A DNA stretch of 64,000 nt from Prochlorococcus sp. AG-402-A08 (lineage in GTDB: Bacteria > Cyanobacteriota > Cyanobacteriia > PCC-6307 > Cyanobiaceae), in assembly GCA_003279585.1 (NCBI GenBank), contig QCHH01000001.1, forward strand, positions 124,001 to 188,000, given 5' to 3'. Position 1 is the stretch's first letter, and every line of letters begins with the position of its first letter. Below, in pieces: positions 8,909-17,903 of the stretch. The notes below the pieces were generated by a model. It was not told where the DNA came from. It saw only the letters and a program-made list of their open reading frames with translations, and made no database searches. Made by a program: the position numbers and the translations under genes.

Positions 8909-10069
8909 TTGGCCACTCAAATTCTTCCTTCTGTTGATAATCAACATCGTAAAGATTTTGGTCCAACTGTTTCTCCTGAAAGGTTATTGCTTGGGCCAGG
9001 CCCATCTAACGCAGATCCTGCTGTGTTGAAAGCGCTCTCTCAGCCTCCCATTGGTCATTTGGATCCCTTCTATGTGGACTTAATGAGTGAGGTTCAAGAG
9101 TTGCTCAGGTATGCATGGCAAACTAGCAATCGACTGACACTTCCAATGAGTGGTACTGGAAGTGCAGCAATGGAAGCAACTTTAGCCAATGTTGTTGAGC
9201 CAGAAGATACAGTTTTAGTTGCAATAAAAGGATATTTTGGACATCGACTTGCGGATATGGCAGGAAGATATAAGGCAAATGTAGAAACCATTCATAAAGA
9301 TTGGGGTAATGCCTTCTCTCTTGAAGAAATAGAAGATGCACTAAAAAAACATACCCCAGCTGTATTAGCAATTGTTCATGCAGAAACTTCAACAGGTGTT
9401 TGTCAACCAATGGATGGAATTGGTGATTTATGTAGAAAATATAATTGTTTACTTCTTGTAGACACAGTGACTTCTTTGGGAGGCGTTCCTCTTTATTTGG
9501 ATGAGTGGAAAATTGATTTAGCTTATAGTTGCAGTCAAAAAGGGTTAAGTTGCCCTCCTGGCCTAGGTCCTTTTTCAATGAATGAGAGAGCTGAAAATAA
9601 AATGATTAACAGGAAAGATAAGGTTCCTAACTGGTATCTAGATGTCTCTTTGCTAAATAAGTATTGGGGTAGTGACCGTGTGTATCACCATACGGCTCCT
9701 GTAAATATGAATTTTGGCATTCGAGAAGCCCTTAGATTGTTGGCAGAAGAGGGATTAGAAGTCTCATGGGATAGACATAGTAAAAATTCTAAATTACTTT
9801 GGAATTCTTTAGAAAATATTGGATTGGAATTACACGTTAAAGAAGAACTGCGCTTGCCAACGCTTACAACAGTAAAAATACCAGAAGGCGTTGATGGTAA
9901 GGCATTTACAAAACATTTACTAAATAATTTTGGTGTTGAGATAGGAGGAGGTCTTGGTGATTTAGCGGGAAAAGTATGGAGAATTGGTTTAATGGGTTAT
10001 AATTCAACCTATACTAATGTAGATAAGATAATAAATATTTTTGAAACTGAATTACCTAAGTTTAGATAA
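8909..10069 (+). CDS. serine/alanine-glyoxylate aminotransferase (class V PLP)
   Basis: The 386-residue enzyme belongs to the class V aminotransferases acting on glyoxylate. It shows the RLLLGPGPSNADPAVL opening, GTGSAAMEA for the PLP phosphate cup, the LLVDTVTSLGG aspartate strand, and the PLP lysine in SCSQKGLSCPPGLG. In cyanobacteria it helps recycle photorespiratory glyoxylate to glycine, using serine or alanine as amino donor. Start is TTG (MATQILPS). Its last 18 nt overlap the convergent tadA gene. Confidence 0.9.
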   Translation: MATQILPSVDNQHRKDFGPTVSPERLLLGPGPSNADPAVLKALSQPPIGHLDPFYVDLMSEVQELLRYAWQTSNRLTLPMSGTGSAAMEATLANVVEPEDTVLVAIKGYFGHRLADMAGRYKANVETIHKDWGNAFSLEEIEDALKKHTPAVLAIVHAETSTGVCQPMDGIGDLCRKYNCLLLVDTVTSLGGVPLYLDEWKIDLAYSCSQKGLSCPPGLGPFSMNERAENKMINRKDKVPNWYLDVSLLNKYWGSDRVYHHTAPVNMNFGIREALRLLAEEGLEVSWDRHSKNSKLLWNSLENIGLELHVKEELRLPTLTTVKIPEGVDGKAFTKHLLNNFGVEIGGGLGDLAGKVWRIGLMGYNSTYTNVDKIINIFETELPKFR

Positions 10070-10591
10070 TAAATTTTTTCGAGATAAAACTCTTTTGTCT
10101 TTAAACCAATCCACTATTATCTTTCTTGATTCTTCTTCCATTATTCCTCTTTCAATCAACATATTGTGATGCGCACTTTTATGCTCAGCAAGATTAATAG
10201 TTCCTCCAAGTGCCCCTCTCTTGAAGTCTTCTGATCCATAGATAATTTTCCCCATCCTTGCTTGTATTAATGCACCTGCGCACATAGGACATGGCTCAAG
10301 ATTTACTATCAATGTACAGTCATTAAATCTCCAATCATTATTTATCCAAGATGCTTGTCGAAGCGCAACTAACTCAGCATGACCTAAAGGATCTTTCATA
10401 GTTTCCCTTCTATTCTCTCCATAGCCAATACATCTACCTCTTTTATCGAGGATAACTGCTGCAATAGGAACTTCTCCTCTTTCGCCTACAAGTTTTGCCT
10501 TGGTTAGCAATCTTGTCATCCATTTTATTTTTTCTTCCTGATTCAGTGCGATTGGTTTTGACAATTTTTTAGATGTTTGGAGAGTTATCAA
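10052..10591 (-). CDS. tadA: tRNA-specific adenosine deaminase TadA
   Basis: TadA converts wobble adenosine 34 to inosine in tRNA-Arg(ACG). The 179-residue product has the zinc deaminase motifs HAELVALRQ (His ligand and catalytic Glu) and PCPMCAGA (two Cys ligands), plus the C-terminal LxxRGI and WF segments. The usual family start corresponds to about residue 20-25 (an in-frame Met at 25, near 10519), so the N-terminal 24 residues may be an extension or a mis-started region. Its 3' end overlaps the aminotransferase gene by 18 nt on the opposite strand. Confidence 0.9.
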   Translation of the reverse strand: MITLQTSKKLSKPIALNQEEKIKWMTRLLTKAKLVGERGEVPIAAVILDKRGRCIGYGENRRETMKDPLGHAELVALRQASWINNDWRFNDCTLIVNLEPCPMCAGALIQARMGKIIYGSEDFKRGALGGTINLAEHKSAHHNMLIERGIMEEESRKIIVDWFKDKRVLSRKNLLSKLR

Positions 10592-10672
10592 ATAAAATGT
10601 TTATCTAGAGATTATTCATTTTTTTTGGTTTGAACTGGATCATCCAATACTACAAATAGAGACTTATTTTCT

Positions 10673-12043
10673 TTGGACCCTTTTGCTTCGCCTCACAATT
10701 TAGATAGAGAACTTCATTCTTTGCTTGCTGAAGCTTCAAGTAGTCTTTGTGATTGGCTTGCTGAATCAGGCGGTCAAGGTCCAATGCCAGATTCATTTGA
10801 TTTGCCAGAAGTTTCTCCAGCAAAAAAAGGTGTTTCTAACAAAGTTATATTGAGCGAGCTTAAATTATTAATGAATGGTTCCTATAGACCATCTCATCCA
10901 GGATCTCTTGCTCATTTGGATCCACCTCCTTTATCAGCTTCAATTGTTGGAGAACTTATTTGCGCAGGTTTAAACAATAATCTCTTAGCCGAAGAATTAT
11001 CCCCTAGCTTGTCATTCTTGGAAAGAAAACTATGTAAATGGTTTTGTCAGAAGTTGGGTCTTGGCGATTTCTCTGGAGGTGTTGCAGCAAGCGGGGGAAG
11101 TTTAAGTAATTTAATGGCTTTAGTAATGGCAAGAAATTTTGCTGGACTAGAAAGTGATGCTAGTGCTGTGTTTTTTGCAAGTGATGATTGTCATGTCTCT
11201 TTCTCAAAAGCTCTTAGGATTATGGGTCTGAAAGATGAATCTCTACTAAAAGTTCCTACAGATGAAAATGGTGAATTAAATATTTCTGGTTTGCGTTCAA
11301 CTTTAGAAAAAACTAAAACAGAGGGAAAGAAATGCTTCGCTGTCGTTGCTACAGCAGGAACTACTGTAAGAGGAGCTATTGACCCACTCTCTGAAATTGC
11401 TCGATTTTGCAAAAAAGAAAAAATTTGGCTTCATGTTGATGGCGCGATTGGCGGGGTTTATGGTCTATCAACAATTACTTCAGAAATGGTTCAAGGCTTA
11501 GGTTCTGCAGACTCCATAACGGTTAACCCACAGAAATTATTGGGTATTCCAAAAACCTCTTCATTATTACTTGTTGCTAATAAAAACAATCTTTATTCTA
11601 CTTTTTCAACAGGATTACCTTACGCCGAACCAATTACAGGAAATGACTTTCATGGAGGAGAAATTGGAATTCAGGGAACCAGATCCGCCGAGGCATTGAA
11701 ATTGTGGATTGGTCTAAGACAATTGGGTGAAGAGGGCATTGAAAAAATACTTTTGGATTCTATAGAAAAAAGATGTTATTTAGAATCAATAATTGATTCA
11801 TCAAAATTTAAAATAATATCAGGACCTCTTCATCTTTTAGCTTTAACACCGATCAATTATACTTCTTCCCAAGCCTACGATTGGTCTATAAAAACAAGAA
11901 ACTCTTTATTAGTTAATAAGTTTATGCTCTCAAGACCAATGTATAGAGATAGATATTATTTAAAAGCTGTTATGGGAAACCCTAATACTAAATTTGAGCA
12001 TTTAGAAATTTTAGCCAATCTTATTAATCATTCAATTGTTTGA
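10673..12043 (+). CDS. PLP-dependent group II decarboxylase family protein
   Basis: The 456-residue protein is of the aromatic-L-amino-acid / diaminobutyrate decarboxylase family. Seen motifs are SHPGSLAHLDPPPL, GVAASGGSLSNLMAL (phosphate cup), DDCHVSFSKALRIMG, LHVDGAIGG (PLP aspartate) and the lysine in TVNPQKLLGIPKTSSLLL. The substrate cannot be assigned; diaminobutyrate or an acidic amino acid are possible. Start is TTG (MDPFASPH). A 54-codon membrane-peptide gene begins 7 nt after the stop and is probably cotranscribed. Confidence 0.85.
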   Translation: MDPFASPHNLDRELHSLLAEASSSLCDWLAESGGQGPMPDSFDLPEVSPAKKGVSNKVILSELKLLMNGSYRPSHPGSLAHLDPPPLSASIVGELICAGLNNNLLAEELSPSLSFLERKLCKWFCQKLGLGDFSGGVAASGGSLSNLMALVMARNFAGLESDASAVFFASDDCHVSFSKALRIMGLKDESLLKVPTDENGELNISGLRSTLEKTKTEGKKCFAVVATAGTTVRGAIDPLSEIARFCKKEKIWLHVDGAIGGVYGLSTITSEMVQGLGSADSITVNPQKLLGIPKTSSLLLVANKNNLYSTFSTGLPYAEPITGNDFHGGEIGIQGTRSAEALKLWIGLRQLGEEGIEKILLDSIEKRCYLESIIDSSKFKIISGPLHLLALTPINYTSSQAYDWSIKTRNSLLVNKFMLSRPMYRDRYYLKAVMGNPNTKFEHLEILANLINHSIV

Positions 12044-12050
12044 TACAAAA

Positions 12051-12215
12051 ATGAAAAAGGATTTTCTGGATAAAAAAAATTTATTGGCTTTTATAACAGC
12101 TATAATATCAATTTTGATTAGCCTAATTTATCTGGCTTTGGTTTTTATTTTAGATTTTAGAGGTCCGATGAACCCCCCACCCTCGGAGGCCTTGATCTCG
12201 GTGGTAGTTTTTTAA
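12051..12215 (+). CDS. 54-residue single-helix membrane protein
   Basis: This ATG-started frame encodes a short basic N-terminus (MKKDFLDKKN), one hydrophobic helix at about residues 11-34, and a distinctive C-terminal DFRGPMNPPPSEAL segment. The proline-rich RGPM motif directly after the helix looks like conserved cyanobacterial sequence rather than chance, and the ORF starts 7 nt after the decarboxylase stop. Its last 59 nt run antisense to the 3' end of the GTPase gene. Function unknown. Recognition of the motif in other picocyanobacteria is from memory and should be treated as tentative. Confidence 0.72.
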   Translation: MKKDFLDKKNLLAFITAIISILISLIYLALVFILDFRGPMNPPPSEALISVVVF

Positions 12216-13710
12216 ATTTTTTTTCAACTAAAGGATCAATAACTCTCTCATAAGCCCTTCGAATAAAACTTTTGAAATACTCATCTCTTTTATTTAAGTT
12301 GTAATGATATTCAACAACTTCTTGTATTCCACCATCTCCCCAATTTTGGTCTTGTTGGAAATAAGTAATAAAACTTGCTCCTGCAATTCTAGTGAGCCAA
12401 GAAACACTTACACCTTGAATTACTTTGCTAACTATTAATGTTGGGAGTGAAAGACTTAATGTTGAGCTTATTAGTGAAACCCCACCTTGAACTAAACCCA
12501 TAGTTGCAAGTGTTTTTCCTACCGAAATTGCTAAATTCTTCGCTCTCTCTTTTGTAATTTCAACACCATAGATTTTTGCTATTTCAATTACCATCTGTGC
12601 ATTAACAGCCGCAGCAGCAATCATATCTATAACAGGTAATGGTGTTAGTATTAATGCTCCGCTACTAAGCCAACCATACTTGTCAACACATTTTTTGGCT
12701 GATTGACTTCTTTGCTTAACTAATAATCTTTTACCTTCTTTTCCAAGATTGCTGCATTGAAGCAATATATTATCTGCAATTAGCTCTTCACCTTCTTCAT
12801 GTAGGATATTTGCTAATCTTCTAATTAAACTATCTATTTCAGGGTCTGGTTGATAGGGCTTTTTGCCAGGTATTGCAATTGTCTGAGGGGATGCGGATGT
12901 ACAAATAATATCTTTTGGCTCAATAAAATCACTACATCTAGAACTTAGAATTGCGATTAATCTTTTTTCTTCATTTTCTCCTCTTAAATCTATTTTATTA
13001 AGAACAAGTAAAAGTCTTTTTCCTGATTTAGATAAACTTCTGATTGTTCTTGTTTCTTCAGAACGTAAATCTCCTTCTATTACTACTAACATTAAATCAG
13101 CTTTTCCTGCTTCTATTAGGGCAGTCTTTTCTCTTTCTCTGCCCCCTTTCCCCGCTTCTAATATTCCTGGTGTATCAATTATTCTTATTCCTCTTGGAAG
13201 CCCTTTAAGTTTCAGACGGAAGGTTTCTTTTTCTCTTGTTGAGCCCATTTCAGGACTGACTGTACCTACTATTCTTTTTAAAAGAGCTCTTATTAGTGAA
13301 GTTTTACCACTAGAGCCAATTCCAAAAACTACTAAAATAATGTCCCCTCTATCTAACTCTATCGAAACCCTATCCTTTTCATCCTTTAGGGCCTTGGCCT
13401 TGACTTGGTCATTAATTAATCTGATTAATTGATCAATACTTTTTAATGATTTACCTGCAGCTTGCTTTTTTGTTATCAATGAAAAATCTATTGCTTTCTT
13501 CTCGCGCTTGATTTTAAATATCGACTTTAGACTGTTTTGCAACCAATCTATTTTCTTCGAATAGATTAAACCACCTATTAATAAAAGAGTAATTAATACC
13601 GCAGGTATATTTATTAATCTAATTACTGCTCCAACTAAGCCTACAAATATCAGGCTAAAGAAAATGATCAATGTGTAAAATATTATTTTTTTTGAATTAT
13701 TGATTTTCAT
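12157..13710 (-). CDS. membrane-associated Era-like GTPase with DUF697-type C-terminus
   Basis: The 517-residue protein has two N-terminal transmembrane helices (about 8-30 and 33-50), then a GTPase domain: G1 GIGSSGKTSLIRALL (about 131-145), G3 DTPG, G4 LNKIDLRG, G5-like CTSASPQ. A C-terminal hydrophobic helical domain (about 340-460) resembles DUF697/YcjF-type modules. The role is unknown; family members are thought to act at membranes. It starts with ATG and lies 18 nt downstream of lspA on the same strand, suggesting one operon bioY-lspA-GTPase. Its 3' end overlaps a small plus-strand gene. Confidence 0.85.
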   Translation of the reverse strand: MKINNSKKIIFYTLIIFFSLIFVGLVGAVIRLINIPAVLITLLLIGGLIYSKKIDWLQNSLKSIFKIKREKKAIDFSLITKKQAAGKSLKSIDQLIRLINDQVKAKALKDEKDRVSIELDRGDIILVVFGIGSSGKTSLIRALLKRIVGTVSPEMGSTREKETFRLKLKGLPRGIRIIDTPGILEAGKGGREREKTALIEAGKADLMLVVIEGDLRSEETRTIRSLSKSGKRLLLVLNKIDLRGENEEKRLIAILSSRCSDFIEPKDIICTSASPQTIAIPGKKPYQPDPEIDSLIRRLANILHEEGEELIADNILLQCSNLGKEGKRLLVKQRSQSAKKCVDKYGWLSSGALILTPLPVIDMIAAAAVNAQMVIEIAKIYGVEITKERAKNLAISVGKTLATMGLVQGGVSLISSTLSLSLPTLIVSKVIQGVSVSWLTRIAGASFITYFQQDQNWGDGGIQEVVEYHYNLNKRDEYFKSFIRRAYERVIDPLVEKKFKKLPPRSRPPRVGGSSDL

Positions 13711-13728
13711 ATAATAATTAATAATTGT

Positions 13729-14205
13729 TTAATACTTTATTCTTGATTTGTCTTTAGTTATATCAATTATAAAACATATTATAGCAATATTTATTGATAC
13801 ATCAGCTATATTGAAAATAGGAAAATTAATTGGAACTAGTTCAAAAAAATCAAGAACGTAACCTTTGAACAATCTATCAATTCCATTGCCCACCGTCCCA
13901 CCTAAAAGAAATGCAAACCCAATAAAATTCCAATAGGATTTTGGAGGGTATTTAAAAATAATAGTAATTAATAATAATGAGGATACAATACTTGTAATAG
14001 TAAGAAAATTTGTTGAGTTGCTAAAAAGACTAAAGGCAGCTCCTTTGTTTTTTACTAGGGTGAAATTTAATAAATTAGGAATAATATCTTTAGATCTTCC
14101 AAAGCCTAATGTACTTAATACTAAGAACTTACTAACTTGATCTAATAAAATAATAAAAAAAGAGTAAGTTAATATTTTCATTTTCCTACTTTTAAGTGAA
14201 ATCAT
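13729..14205 (-). CDS. lspA: Lipoprotein signal peptidase (signal peptidase II)
   Basis: LspA cleaves signal peptides from prolipoproteins in the inner membrane. The catalytic aspartates are in GNGIDRLFKGYVLDFFEL and FPIFNIADVSIN, and the family's LVKNKGAAFSLF is present, with four helices. I prefer the ATG at 14205 (MISLKSRKM, 158 residues, normal length). That ATG overlaps the bioY stop as ATGA, implying translational coupling. The longer open frame to 14328 would add 41 residues antithetical to family length. Confidence 0.92.
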   Translation of the reverse strand: MISLKSRKMKILTYSFFIILLDQVSKFLVLSTLGFGRSKDIIPNLLNFTLVKNKGAAFSLFSNSTNFLTITSIVSSLLLITIIFKYPPKSYWNFIGFAFLLGGTVGNGIDRLFKGYVLDFFELVPINFPIFNIADVSINIAIICFIIDITKDKSRIKY

Positions 14206-14774
14206 TTTAATATTAATATACGTTTTAATAATATTGATAATAGACTTATTGATATGCATAGTAATAATTGAGTTGGGAAAGGTATAAAAGTATTTATCAA
14301 AATAAGATCGGTTAAAGAATCTACCCAATTCCCAAATATTTTACCAAGAATTAGATAACTAATACCTATAACATGAACGATGCATAATGATATTGCAGTA
14401 TAAGATGAATAATTGATTAAATTTGCCTTTGAGGTGTTTTTAGCTAAAAAACCACATGTCCATGCAGCAGGAATAAATCCTAATAAGTATCCAAATTCAT
14501 GAGTTAAGATATAACCTACACTTCCTCCTCCATGAAAAACAGGTAAATAGAATAAACCTATAATCAAATAAGAAATTGCAGAAATTGTTCCTATTTCGGC
14601 TCCACAAAGCAAAGAAGTCAAAAAGAGCCCCTGGATTTGCCAATTGCTATGAAGAGGGATATTTGAAAGAGATAGGTCTTCTTGAGGAATAATTATTGAT
14701 GATGGTATCATTGCGCATATTATGATTAACATTACGCCTGTTATTATTTTTACTCCGCTACTTAATTTGTGCAA
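14202..14774 (-). CDS. bioY: Biotin transporter BioY
   Basis: BioY is the substrate-binding S component of an ECF-type biotin importer. The 190-residue product has six predicted helices and the family run SNWQIQGLFLTSLLCGAEIG, HGGGSVGYILTHEFGYLLGFIPAAW and HVIGISYLILGK. No ATP-binding or T component is nearby, as is common for solitary BioY. It overlaps the lspA start by 4 nt (ATGA). Confidence 0.88.
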   Translation of the reverse strand: MHKLSSGVKIITGVMLIIICAMIPSSIIIPQEDLSLSNIPLHSNWQIQGLFLTSLLCGAEIGTISAISYLIIGLFYLPVFHGGGSVGYILTHEFGYLLGFIPAAWTCGFLAKNTSKANLINYSSYTAISLCIVHVIGISYLILGKIFGNWVDSLTDLILINTFIPFPTQLLLCISISLLSILLKRILILK

Positions 14775-14858
14775 AGAATTTAATTAGCATATCTTATACA
14801 TTATTATTTACAAATTGATTGATATGTCAATAAGATCATTTAAAGCCACTTAGTCATA

Positions 14859-15080
14859 ATGAGATTTTCAGTTGGAGAAAAAGTTTCCTTACAAGTTCCT
14901 TTGCCATATTTGAAGACAGCAGATTCTATATCAATGCTGAGACCTCCAGATCTAGTATCTCTCGATGAGGTTGGCATAGTTATTGGAATAAGACAAAATG
15001 ATTTATTAGAAGTGAAGTTTAGAAGGGGTAATTTCTTGATTCCTTCTGAAAGACTTAAGATTTTGGTTAAAGACAATTGA
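14859..15080 (+). CDS. sipA: SipA-like regulatory protein (DUF3148)
   Basis: The 73-residue protein has the compact SH3-like SipA pattern: GEKVSLQVPLPYLKTAD, then MLRPPDLVSLDEVGIVIGIR, and ending FRRGNFLIPSERLKIL. SipA interacts with the histidine kinase NblS (Hik33), which controls light and nutrient stress responses in cyanobacteria. It starts with ATG and is convergent with the M16 peptidase gene ending at 15099. Confidence 0.85.
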   Translation: MRFSVGEKVSLQVPLPYLKTADSISMLRPPDLVSLDEVGIVIGIRQNDLLEVKFRRGNFLIPSERLKILVKDN

Positions 15081-15098
15081 TAATTAAAAAAGATTTGA

Positions 15099-16346
15099 TT
15101 AGGTTCTCCAGTCTTTACTGATTTTCTGAATAACATGTTTGTTGCTACAAACGCTTAGAAATGGGTTATTTAAATATTTATTAGCAGCATCCTTTATTTC
15201 CCTACTGGTTATACTTTGGAGTCTTAGAAGAATTTCCTTATCGTGATCCTTTTTTAGACCAATTCCTAAAAGATGAACTTTATGTTCAGCTCTTTGACCA
15301 ATACTCTGCAAGGAATGTGCCAATTGACCACGAAATTTAATCTTTACAAGATCTAATTCTTCAGGAGAGATTTCACTATTAATAATTTTCCCCCAACACT
15401 CTTGTAGCAATTGAAGAGTAAGAATTGCTTTCTCTTCAGTTGTAGAAGCGTGCATAATAAATGGTGTTTGATACTCTCTAATAGGATGATAAACCCCTGC
15501 TTCGTAAACTACTCCATACTTTTCCCTGAGAACCTTAAATAATAAACTTGACATTCCATAACCTAAGTAACATGATAATAACCTAAGCAAAATATCAGAT
15601 TTATTGTCATGTCTAATGGTCGCTTTACCTAGTAGCAAAACTACTTGTTTTGTATTTAAGGAACGCTTGTAAATAGTAGTTTTTGGTTTGTTTATCATTT
15701 CGATTTTATTATATTTTTTTGATGTTTTATTTTGATCCTTAAGATCTTTACTAAGCCCCTTAAATGCAATTGAATTCTCTATATAATTTTCTATGTTAAT
15801 TGGAAACTTACCTGAAATTACTAAGTTCTTTTTTCTATAAATTAATGAGTCTGCAAATGGCAATATATCTTCTTTATTAATTTTATTTATAGCATCTATT
15901 GATCCGAGTGGATCATGTCCATATGGTCCATCACCGTACACCATCTTTCTCCAGCCATCAAAAGCGAGTTGATATGTACTCTCTTTTTGTCTTTTAATGG
16001 CTTTTATAGTGAGATCTTTTTCTAATTCAAGTTGATCTGTTTGAAGTACAGGTTTTGTAATCATCCATCCAATTAAAGGAAGAAGTTTATAAGCATCACT
16101 TTCGATACATTTGAGACTTATTAGCAGACCATCTTCGAATGTATCACAGCTTAAATTCGCTCCAGAACTTTCTACGATTTCAGCAATTTGTCTATTATTG
16201 TATGGTCCACAACCTCTAAGCATTGTTGAGCTTAAAAGTTGATGAATCCCTTTTTTATCTTTTGGATCATTTCTACTACCTTCCTCTATCCATAGTTTTG
16301 CCGACATTATTTTCTTGCTATTAAGTTTATCTAGAATTATGTTCAT
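15099..16346 (-). CDS. M16 family peptidase-like protein, zinc motif lost
   Basis: The 415-residue protein is an M16B peptidase homologue and partner of the gene directly upstream. Where the active subunit has HFLEH, this one reads HQLLSSTMLRG, so the zinc-binding and catalytic Glu are missing. The C-terminal domain has the M16 substrate-loop region (SCYLGYGMSSLLFKVLREKYGVVYEAG). Such inactive subunits pair with an active one in mitochondrial processing peptidase and bacterial M16B heterodimers. The spacing to the upstream gene is 2 nt, so coexpression is very likely. Confidence 0.88.
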   Translation of the reverse strand: MNIILDKLNSKKIMSAKLWIEEGSRNDPKDKKGIHQLLSSTMLRGCGPYNNRQIAEIVESSGANLSCDTFEDGLLISLKCIESDAYKLLPLIGWMITKPVLQTDQLELEKDLTIKAIKRQKESTYQLAFDGWRKMVYGDGPYGHDPLGSIDAINKINKEDILPFADSLIYRKKNLVISGKFPINIENYIENSIAFKGLSKDLKDQNKTSKKYNKIEMINKPKTTIYKRSLNTKQVVLLLGKATIRHDNKSDILLRLLSCYLGYGMSSLLFKVLREKYGVVYEAGVYHPIREYQTPFIMHASTTEEKAILTLQLLQECWGKIINSEISPEELDLVKIKFRGQLAHSLQSIGQRAEHKVHLLGIGLKKDHDKEILLRLQSITSREIKDAANKYLNNPFLSVCSNKHVIQKISKDWRT

Positions 16347-16348
16347 AT

Positions 16349-17581
16349 TTACTCCTCAGGTTCTGCAATTAATGTAAATGCATTTTCAGGGTTAAATAAT
16401 GGAAAAATTAATTCATTTAAGCGTGAAGTTGTCCAATATGAAATATCATCTATTGACTTTAATAATGCTTGGTGGCGTCCCCATAGAGCTTGATTTCCTA
16501 ATGTCGAGGCAATTTGAGTACTCAACTCTAGACCATAATAAATATTGTTTGTAACTAATTTTTTCGCACGTTCCAAGTCTTTATTAGTAATCATATCTCT
16601 AGTTAATTCTTTAAGAATATTATTAATTTCTTTTTCAGCAATTTTAAGATTTTGCTGTGGGCAACTTGCATCTAAAAGAATTAATCCACCCTCTTCAAGA
16701 ATTTGTAAATCTATATCTATTGATTCAATAATACGTTTTTCTTCTCTTAATTCCTTAACAATAACACTACTTTTACCCTCGCATAACATTGTGGCAACTA
16801 TTTCTGCTCCCAAAATTAAAACCTGCTCTTTTGCCTGTGGTAATTTCCATGCTTTCAATATTCTTCCTCCTTCAAGCCTTGGAATAGATTCTTTTTTATA
16901 ACCTTTATTAAAAATAGATTTGTTGCTTAAAACTGTCTCTTTTGAGATTTTTTTTAGTTCCTTAAGTTTACTATTGTTAATTATTGAATAAATTTCTCTT
17001 GGCAAGTCTCCTGCTATACATAGTGTGCAGTTTTTACCTACATAATGATTTTTGTGGAATAGTTTCATTTGCTTAGGATTTATACTTCTAACAGTTTTTT
17101 CATCACCCAGTATTGGTTTCGAATATCTATGAGGTGTTAAACATTCCTTTAACAATTTCATATAAATAATTTCATCTGGTTGCTCAATATTTTGCGCGAT
17201 CTCCTCTAAAACTACTTTTTTCTCCATATCAAAGGCATTTTGTTCTATTTTAGGAAATAATAATAACTCTAATATTAATTTTAGTCCTTCTTCTATCTTT
17301 TCTGGGGGTACTAGAACGTGATAGTGAACATCGTCTAACCCAGTTGCTGCATTACTACTTCCACCAAGAGATTCAATTCTTAAATCGAATTCACCTTCTT
17401 TAAGGTTTTTACTTCCTTTAAATATCATATGCTCTAAGAAATGTGCAATCCCTTCTTCACCTTTCATTTCATAAAGACTTCCTCCTTTGCACCAAAAGTC
17501 AATACAAGTCAAAGTTGATTGTTCTATATCAGCTACAACACATGTAGCACCATTAGGTAATGACCAATGATTTACTTTCAT
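16349..17581 (-). CDS. M16 family zinc metallopeptidase, active subunit
   Basis: The 410-residue protein has the inverted zinc motif HFLEHMIFKGS (HxxEH, about residues 48-52) and the distal glutamate region (EKKVVLEEIAQNIEQPDE), with LGGSSNAATGLDDVHYHV between. It is therefore the catalytic member of an M16B pair. The C-terminal half contains the substrate-binding VKELREEKRIIESIDI. Substrates are probably peptides in the cytoplasm or periplasm; no signal peptide is evident. Start is ATG (MKVNHWSLPNG). Confidence 0.9.
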   Translation of the reverse strand: MKVNHWSLPNGATCVVADIEQSTLTCIDFWCKGGSLYEMKGEEGIAHFLEHMIFKGSKNLKEGEFDLRIESLGGSSNAATGLDDVHYHVLVPPEKIEEGLKLILELLLFPKIEQNAFDMEKKVVLEEIAQNIEQPDEIIYMKLLKECLTPHRYSKPILGDEKTVRSINPKQMKLFHKNHYVGKNCTLCIAGDLPREIYSIINNSKLKELKKISKETVLSNKSIFNKGYKKESIPRLEGGRILKAWKLPQAKEQVLILGAEIVATMLCEGKSSVIVKELREEKRIIESIDIDLQILEEGGLILLDASCPQQNLKIAEKEINNILKELTRDMITNKDLERAKKLVTNNIYYGLELSTQIASTLGNQALWGRHQALLKSIDDISYWTTSRLNELIFPLFNPENAFTLIAEPEE

Positions 17582-17701
17582 TCTAAATATCTTAAAGCAG
17601 GTTAAATCTTTATGCCATATTAATATATGCTAATTTTTGAATATTAATTTCATATTTATATGATTTTTATATCTAATATTTTATTTCATATTTAAATTAT
17701 C

Positions 17702-17813
17702 CTTATTTACTTCTTTTACTCTTAGTATCTTATTCTTTTTTTATTCACAACCTGTGAACCTTTGTGCTTATTCACTTGTCTTTAAATAAAAAATTTCTTA
17801 TTTACTTCTTTTA
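17702..17813 (+). repeat. 17-bp direct repeat upstream of pcyA
   Basis: CTTATTTACTTCTTTTA occurs exactly at 17702-17718 and 17797-17813, with further similarity after each copy (CTTAG..ATC versus CTTAAGAATC). The copies are 95 nt apart in the pcyA upstream region. They could be regulator binding sites or a small duplication. Confidence 0.6.
17744..17758. promoter_or_regulatory. inverted repeat, candidate operator near pcyA
   Basis: TTCACA (17744-17749) and TGTGAA (17753-17758) form a symmetric site with a 3-nt centre between the two copies of the 17-bp direct repeat. It could bind a dimeric regulator; no factor is identified. Confidence 0.4.
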
Positions 17814-17903
17814 GCCTTAAGAATCATATAATATTGTGTAAGCATATATAAATAGACAGTTTTACGAATTTTAGCCAAACCCTTTTAGCTTGAGTTATTA
17901 GTT

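Larger units (their letters stand above)
17582..17903. other. 322-nt AT-rich divergent intergenic region
   Basis: No ORF of credible length is visible on either strand. The region holds the promoters of the M16 peptidase genes (minus) and of pcyA (plus). It contains a 17-bp direct repeat and an inverted repeat, listed separately. Confidence 0.7.

Noticed and set aside
14206-14328. upstream extension of the lspA frame
   Set aside because: It lies wholly inside bioY in another frame and makes LspA too long; the ATGA junction gives the proper start.
16545-16901. 118-residue plus-strand ORF inside the M16 peptidase gene
   Set aside because: Shadow ORF; translation is low-complexity and the opposing frame is a clear peptidase.
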